A stretch of DNA of 64,000 nt, from contig CAYNEM010000006.1 in assembly GCA_964396265.1 (NCBI GenBank), positions 1-64,000 of the forward strand. The letters are read 5' to 3'. How positions within the stretch are numbered: position 1 is the stretch's first letter; every line of letters starts with the position of its first letter. The translations under genes and the position numbers were made by a program. The stretch is from EA-27 sp964396265 (GTDB lineage Archaea; Thermoplasmatota; Thermoplasmata; RBG-16-68-12; EA-27). Below, piece after piece: positions 59,798 to 64,000 of this stretch. The notes below the pieces were generated by a model, which did not search any database, had not been told where the DNA came from, and worked only from the letters and a program-made list of their open reading frames with translations.

Positions 59798-61078
59798 ATG
59801 CTCGACATCCGCCTCCTCAGGGAGAACCCGGAGGCCGTCCGCGCGAACCTCGCGCGCCGTCGTAATCCCGCGAAGCTCCAACTCCTCGATACCGTGATTT
59901 CGGCGGACGCCGAGTGGCGGCGTCATCTGAAAGAGCTCGAGGCACTCCGGCATCGGCGAAACGTCGTGAGCCTGGAGATCGGCGCGCTCGTGAAGGAGGG
60001 TAAGGACGCCACCGCCGCCAAAGCGGAGGCCGCGGCGCTGCCGGAGAACATCCGTCGGCTCGACGCGCGGGTCGAGGAACTCCGCAGGGAGATCGACGAC
60101 ACGCTCCTTCGGATCCCGAACCTCCTCCACGAGAGCGTCCCGGACGGAGCGGGCCCCCAGGACAACGTCGTACTTCGCACGTTCGGCATCGCCAAGGCAG
60201 CGGACCCGACCTTGAAACCGCACGCGGAGATCGTCGAGTCGCTGGGATTGGGCGACTTCGAGCGCGCGCGGAAGGTCGCAGGTGCCGGCTTCTACTACCT
60301 GATGGGGGACCTCATGCTCCTTGAGCAGGCCTTGATCTGGTACGCGCTGAAACTCCTCCGGGGGCGCGGCTTCACACCGGTGTTCCCTCCCCTCATGCTC
60401 CGGCGCGACGCCTACCAGGGCATGGTGGACCTCGCGGACTTCGAGAACGTGATGTACAAGATCGAGGGCGAGGACGCGTTCCTGATCGCGACAAGCGAGC
60501 ACGCGATCGGCGCGATGTTCAAGGACGAGATCCTGGACGAGTCGCGCCTGCCGCTTCGGTTCGCGGGCCTCTCGACGAACTTCCGCAAGGAGATCGGTGC
60601 GCACGGTGTGGACACGAAGGGGCTGTTCCGCGTCCACCAGTTCAACAAGGTCGAGCAGTTCGCGTTCGCGCCGCCGGAGACCTCGTGGGCGATCCACGAG
60701 GAGTTTCTGAAGAACGTGGAGGACGTCTACCGTTCCCTCGAGATCCCCCATCGCGTGGCCGTCCTCTGCAGCGCGGACACCGGGAACCCGATGGCGAAGA
60801 CGATCGACATCGAGGCGTGGTACCCCCGCCAGGACGCATACCGGGAGGTCGCGTCGTGCTCGAACGCGGAGGACTACCAGGCGCGCCGCCTGAACATCCG
60901 TGTCGGGAAAGCGGGAGGCGACAAGCGCCTCGTGCACACGGTGAACAGCACCGCGGTGGCGACATCGCGCACGCTCGTCGCGATCCTCGAGAACTTCCAG
61001 AATGCGGACGGCACCGTCACGGTCCCGACGGCCCTCCGCGAGTTCGTCGGAGTGGATGTGATCGATCGAGCCGCGTAG
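59798..61078 (+). CDS. serS: Seryl-tRNA synthetase
   Basis: 426 residues of the common (not methanogen-type) SerRS. An N-terminal coiled-coil arm (about 30-105) binds the long variable arm of tRNA-Ser. Class II motifs follow: motif 1 region RGRGFTPVFPPLMLR, motif 2 STNFRKEIGAHGVDTKGLFR, and motif 3 VNSTAVATSRTLVAILENFQ. AGAGFYYLMGD and ATSEH are also present. TATA agatatag (59762-59769) lies 29 bases before the ATG. Confidence 0.96.
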   Translation: MLDIRLLRENPEAVRANLARRRNPAKLQLLDTVISADAEWRRHLKELEALRHRRNVVSLEIGALVKEGKDATAAKAEAAALPENIRRLDARVEELRREIDDTLLRIPNLLHESVPDGAGPQDNVVLRTFGIAKAADPTLKPHAEIVESLGLGDFERARKVAGAGFYYLMGDLMLLEQALIWYALKLLRGRGFTPVFPPLMLRRDAYQGMVDLADFENVMYKIEGEDAFLIATSEHAIGAMFKDEILDESRLPLRFAGLSTNFRKEIGAHGVDTKGLFRVHQFNKVEQFAFAPPETSWAIHEEFLKNVEDVYRSLEIPHRVAVLCSADTGNPMAKTIDIEAWYPRQDAYREVASCSNAEDYQARRLNIRVGKAGGDKRLVHTVNSTAVATSRTLVAILENFQNADGTVTVPTALREFVGVDVIDRAA

Positions 61079-61125
61079 GGATCGGCGACATCCGGAGCCT
61101 CGCAGCCCGAATCGACGCGCGTTGC

Positions 61126-61560
61126 TCAGTAGTCCCATGTCATGCTGACACGGAACTCGTGCTCGCGGCTACAGACGTTCAATCCCCATTGGACCCAAAC
61201 GGAATCGAGCTCCACCCATCCGGCCGTGTGGGCCGGGATGTCCCCTAAGGACAGATTCATATAAAGCGTGAAATCCGGAGGTACCGCCGCCACGTAAGTG
61301 AGGTTCGCGACCGTGTTGCGAGCCGTCCGGTTCCCGGTGTTCTCGTACCAGAAGTGGGGATAGAACACGGATGCGGTGCCGTTCCAGCTGCACAGATCGT
61401 GAGGATCGATCGCCACGACGTCAGCGCCCTCGGCTGGACCCGGGCCTTCCGGCGCGTTGACGACCACCGGCGGTCTCAAGGCCGCAACGAGCAAGGCTGT
61501 GACGCTCACTGCAAGGGCCACCAGAACAATCACTGTATTACCCTCCTTCATGTCTGCCAT
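61126..61560 (-). CDS. Exported small protein of unknown function
   Basis: 144 residues. An N-terminal helix (VIVLVALAVSVTALLVAALR) and a Pro-rich linker precede a beta-rich domain with several NxT/S sites (WNGTASVFY, ENTGNRTARNTVANLTY, MNLSLGD) and two cysteines. It may be a small CARDB- or DUF-like surface protein; no family is recognised. A TATA-like ctttatcc (minus strand, near 61590) is consistent with the ATG at 61560. Confidence 0.6.
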   Translation of the reverse strand: MADMKEGNTVIVLVALAVSVTALLVAALRPPVVVNAPEGPGPAEGADVVAIDPHDLCSWNGTASVFYPHFWYENTGNRTARNTVANLTYVAAVPPDFTLYMNLSLGDIPAHTAGWVELDSVWVQWGLNVCSREHEFRVSMTWDY

Positions 61561-61658
61561 CGCAACTCCCCGTTGGGGAATGAGTCCATCGGATAAAGAC
61601 CCGCTCCGTAAAGCCGCGACTCGAAACCTTCATATTGGAATCAGTTCTCCGGGCGCTC

Positions 61659-63467
61659 GTGGCCGCCGCCAAGGTCCCGATTTCCCTCCTTGCCGGCCTG
61701 ACTTTGGTGGTCCTGCTCCTCGTTCCCGCTCCAATCCGCGCCGGGGACGTCACCCCCCAGCCACTTCAGGGCCCGGACGATTGGGCGATGTATGGCGCCT
61801 CCTCGGACCATGCGTTCTCGAACACGGCAACGCCGCCGGACGCGCTGGGCCTCGTGTGGAGCCTCCCCGCGAACCGTGCCCTCGGCGGCGCCTCGGCAGT
61901 TGAGGCGGACGGCTTCGTGTACTTCGCGGACTTCGACACGACGGCTTCCCCGCAGCTCCGGGTATACAAGGTCGTCGAAGAGAACGGGAGTTTCTTCTCG
62001 GGATGGTCGACGCTCATCAACGTCGCGCTGGAATCCGGAATCCCGCAGAGCAATGCGAGCAGCGGGGTACCGCGCAGTCTGGCCGTCTCCGGGAGCCTGT
62101 TGTACGCCCTCTTCACCGCCGGGAACGCGACCGCGAACCGCGAAGTCCTCGTCGCCTTGGACGTCTCCACCGGGGTTCGCCAGTGGACGTTCGCGGGGTC
62201 GCCGCTGTGGACGGCCGCGACGCCGGAAGGCACGCGCTCTGCGCCCGTGGTCGGGAGCGGCATCCTCGCTTTCGGTTCCCAAGACCCCAACGGCACCGTA
62301 TACGCGCTGAACCCGACGACCGGCGCGGTCTCCTGGTGGTCGCCCACCGGCGAACCCGTGCGGACCGTTCCCGCCATCGTCGGGGACATCGTCTATGTCA
62401 CCGCGGGAAGCATCCTCTGGTACTACGACGTCCAGGGCCAATCGGACGGGGACCAGGGGATCCTCGACGCGAACGGCACCGGCGACCTCCTGTTCACGGT
62501 CGACCTCGGAGCGCCCGTCGCCTCGTCCCCTATCGTCTCCGGATCGTACGTGTACCTGGATGTCGCGGGCGACTTGTGGAAGGTCGATCGCCTCCTCGCA
62601 GGTGCCCCGACCTGGGTTCAGGACACGCCGCACGAGACGGACGCGACGCCTGCGGTCGCGGGCAACCTGATCGTGACGCGACGTTCCGATGGCCGGCTCT
62701 ATGCGTACGACGCGACGACGGGACAGGTGCAATGGGTGCGTTCCGCGATGCCGAGCCCAACGAACGGCGGCGACCTGGCGGTGGCCGGCGGCCGCGTGTT
62801 CCTGAGCGCTCGGAGCGGGACGACGTACGACCTCGTCGCCCTCGACGCCACGGACGGCACGGTCGTCTTCCGGAACACGACCGCAGGACGTGCGTCGATG
62901 GGCGCGCCTGTCGTGGCGGGCAGCAAGGTGCTCGTGACGGAGGGGGCCGCCCTTCGCGCATTCCGCGGCCAGCCGGACCTCGCGCCGGACAAGGTCGTCC
63001 TTAGCCCCGGGAGCATCACGGAGAACTTTGCGCGCGCGAACGTCACCATCACCGTCCGGAACCTCGGCGGCGAGCCCGTGTACGGCGTCCGCATACAGGT
63101 GTACGACGGAGACAAAGTCCTCGCGAACCGCATCGGTGACTTCACGATCGGCACCGCAGGGAATCCCGTCGAGCCGAACGCGATCGCGACGTTCTACACG
63201 GCAGACCGCGATTGGACCGTGGGGGATCACGAGGTGTGGGTCGTGATCGACCGCGCGCTCACGGAGACGAACGACGCGAACAACGAGAAGGCGTTCCCGA
63301 TCTACGTGCAGCCCGGGCCGTCCCCGGACCCCGTCGTGCTTGGCGCGGGGCCGTACGCGCTCGCGCTCCTCGGCGGCTTCGGGGTCGGCATCCTTGTGCT
63401 CTGGTTCCCCATCCGACGTCTCCGCGAGTCGAAGCGCAAGGAGCCGGAGAAGGGGACGGAGAAGTAA
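61659..63467 (+). CDS. Surface PQQ-like beta-propeller protein with CARDB domain and C-terminal anchor
   Basis: About 602 residues from the GTG at 61659, preferred because TATA ttcatattg (61628-61636) lies about 25 bases ahead. A TTG at 61635 would overlap that TATA. A signal peptide is followed by PQQ/PK-type repeats (VYALNPTTGAVSWWSPTGEP, LYAYDATTGQVQWVRSA, DLVALDATDGTVVFRNTTAG) forming a propeller to about residue 430. A CARDB-like domain comes next (ANVTITVRNLGGEPVYGVRI). One helix (ALALLGGFGVGILVLWFPI) and a basic tail finish the protein. It is likely an external scaffold or sensor; no enzyme residues are seen. Confidence 0.82.
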   Translation: MAAAKVPISLLAGLTLVVLLLVPAPIRAGDVTPQPLQGPDDWAMYGASSDHAFSNTATPPDALGLVWSLPANRALGGASAVEADGFVYFADFDTTASPQLRVYKVVEENGSFFSGWSTLINVALESGIPQSNASSGVPRSLAVSGSLLYALFTAGNATANREVLVALDVSTGVRQWTFAGSPLWTAATPEGTRSAPVVGSGILAFGSQDPNGTVYALNPTTGAVSWWSPTGEPVRTVPAIVGDIVYVTAGSILWYYDVQGQSDGDQGILDANGTGDLLFTVDLGAPVASSPIVSGSYVYLDVAGDLWKVDRLLAGAPTWVQDTPHETDATPAVAGNLIVTRRSDGRLYAYDATTGQVQWVRSAMPSPTNGGDLAVAGGRVFLSARSGTTYDLVALDATDGTVVFRNTTAGRASMGAPVVAGSKVLVTEGAALRAFRGQPDLAPDKVVLSPGSITENFARANVTITVRNLGGEPVYGVRIQVYDGDKVLANRIGDFTIGTAGNPVEPNAIATFYTADRDWTVGDHEVWVVIDRALTETNDANNEKAFPIYVQPGPSPDPVVLGAGPYALALLGGFGVGILVLWFPIRRLRESKRKEPEKGTEK

Positions 63468-63513
63468 CGGCTGCGAGGCGAGAATTTAAGGGAGGCGCGG
63501 CCTTCCGTCGCCC

Positions 63514-64000
63514 GTGGTCGTCTGCCCGCTCGACTTCCGGTACGGCCGGCCCTCGATGAAGAGCCTGTTCTCCGAGGAGACGAAGCTCCAGCGGCTCCTT
63601 GACGTCGAGGCCGCCCTGGCGCGCGCGCACGCGCAGGTCGGGAACATCCCGCGGGATTCCGCGGAGGCGATCCGCAAGGCGGCGACGACGAAGGGCGTCT
63701 CCCCGGACCGCGTCGCGCAGATCGAGAAGGAGATCGGTCACGACGTCATGGCGGTCGTGCTCGCGCTGTCCGAGAAGGCCGGGGACGCGGGGAAGTACGT
63801 GCACGTGGGGGCGACGAGCAACGACATCACGGACACGGCGACCGCGCTCCAGCTGCGGGACGCGCTCGACCTCATCGAGAAGGACCTCGTCCAGCTGAAG
63901 GGGGCTCTCCTGGGCCTCGCGCGGAAGCACAAGAAGACGATCATGCTCGGGCGCACGCACGGGCAGGCCGCTGTGCCGATTACGTTCGGCCTCAAGATGG
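63514..64000 (+). CDS. purB: Adenylosuccinate lyase, N-terminal part (runs off the window)
   Basis: The first 162 codons are present. CPLDFRYGRPSMKSLFSEET is the usual purB opening, GKYVHVGATSNDITDTATAL the substrate-binding TSNDITDTA segment, and LGRTHGQAAVPITFGLKM the TxHGQxAxPxTFG motif with the catalytic His. The enzyme acts twice in purine synthesis, splitting SAICAR and adenylosuccinate. The GTG at 63514 lies 24 bases after TATA aatttaag (63483-63490), so it is leaderless. Confidence 0.93.
   Translation, partial: MVVCPLDFRYGRPSMKSLFSEETKLQRLLDVEAALARAHAQVGNIPRDSAEAIRKAATTKGVSPDRVAQIEKEIGHDVMAVVLALSEKAGDAGKYVHVGATSNDITDTATALQLRDALDLIEKDLVQLKGALLGLARKHKKTIMLGRTHGQAAVPITFGLKM

Noticed and set aside
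1..64000. CRISPR array, insertion sequence or integrase
   Set aside because: No regularly spaced repeats and no transposase or integrase motifs were seen on either strand, including around the restriction island.

Overview
The window reads as chromosomal DNA of a GC-rich archaeon, most likely an uncultivated euryarchaeote of the Thermoplasmata side (this placement is inference). Archaeal marks are direct: an Sm-like protein, ribosomal protein S3Ae, a FEN-1 nuclease, an intron-bearing tRNA-Met, and TATA boxes that repeatedly lie about 24-30 bases before the start codon, so most transcripts look leaderless. GTG starts are common, and convergent genes often interlock at their stop codons.

Layout. 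1-6.2 kb: an extracytoplasmic redox/metal group (zinc-finger DUF1573 protein, thioredoxin-CcdA fusion, Met/His/Cys-rich peptide), a CBS protein, a TerC membrane protein and a chimeric heme gene in which the start of hemL is joined to the end of hemB. 6.5-12.7 kb: an accessory region with more A+T-rich codons. It holds a radical SAM gene broken exactly in its FeS motif, an unknown membrane protein, and a restriction-modification-like island of GHKL ATPase-nuclease, Dcm methyltransferase and Vsr nuclease. The island is flanked on its left by a decayed copy of the 5' end of the gnd-like gene that borders it on the right. 12.7-16.2 kb: a 6-phosphogluconate-dehydrogenase-like and Gfo/Idh/MocA pair and small membrane or PRC-barrel proteins. 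16.5-23.7 kb: one 2393-residue gene made of a zinc ribbon, about 23 helical repeats, two copies of a paired Ig-like and sensor-like module, and an IleRS-like C-terminus. 23.7-31.6 kb: information-processing and sugar-activation genes (FEN-1, DUF92, GlmM, nucleotidyltransferase, Sm, EF-Tu-domain-2 protein, tRNA-Met, S3Ae).

32-46 kb: a glycogen/maltodextrin region (two GH57 enzymes, a GT4 synthase and a maltokinase in one operon, then GT5 glycogen synthase and GalT). It is interspersed with two vapBC modules that share the same palindromic operator. 46-54 kb: three consecutive surface-protein genes. Two of them carry large extracellular beta domains, a predicted membrane segment and a cytoplasmic pair of winged helices, so they look like membrane-anchored one-component regulators. 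54-64 kb: an AlkZ/YcaQ-like protein, a third vapBC, a MacB-type ABC exporter, SerRS, a PQQ-propeller surface protein and the start of purB.

The strongest candidates for undescribed biology are the giant modular gene, the surface-domain/winged-helix regulators, and the ATPase-nuclease/Dcm/Vsr island with its gnd duplication. The heme chimera and the radical SAM frameshift must first be cleared as assembly or sequencing artefacts.
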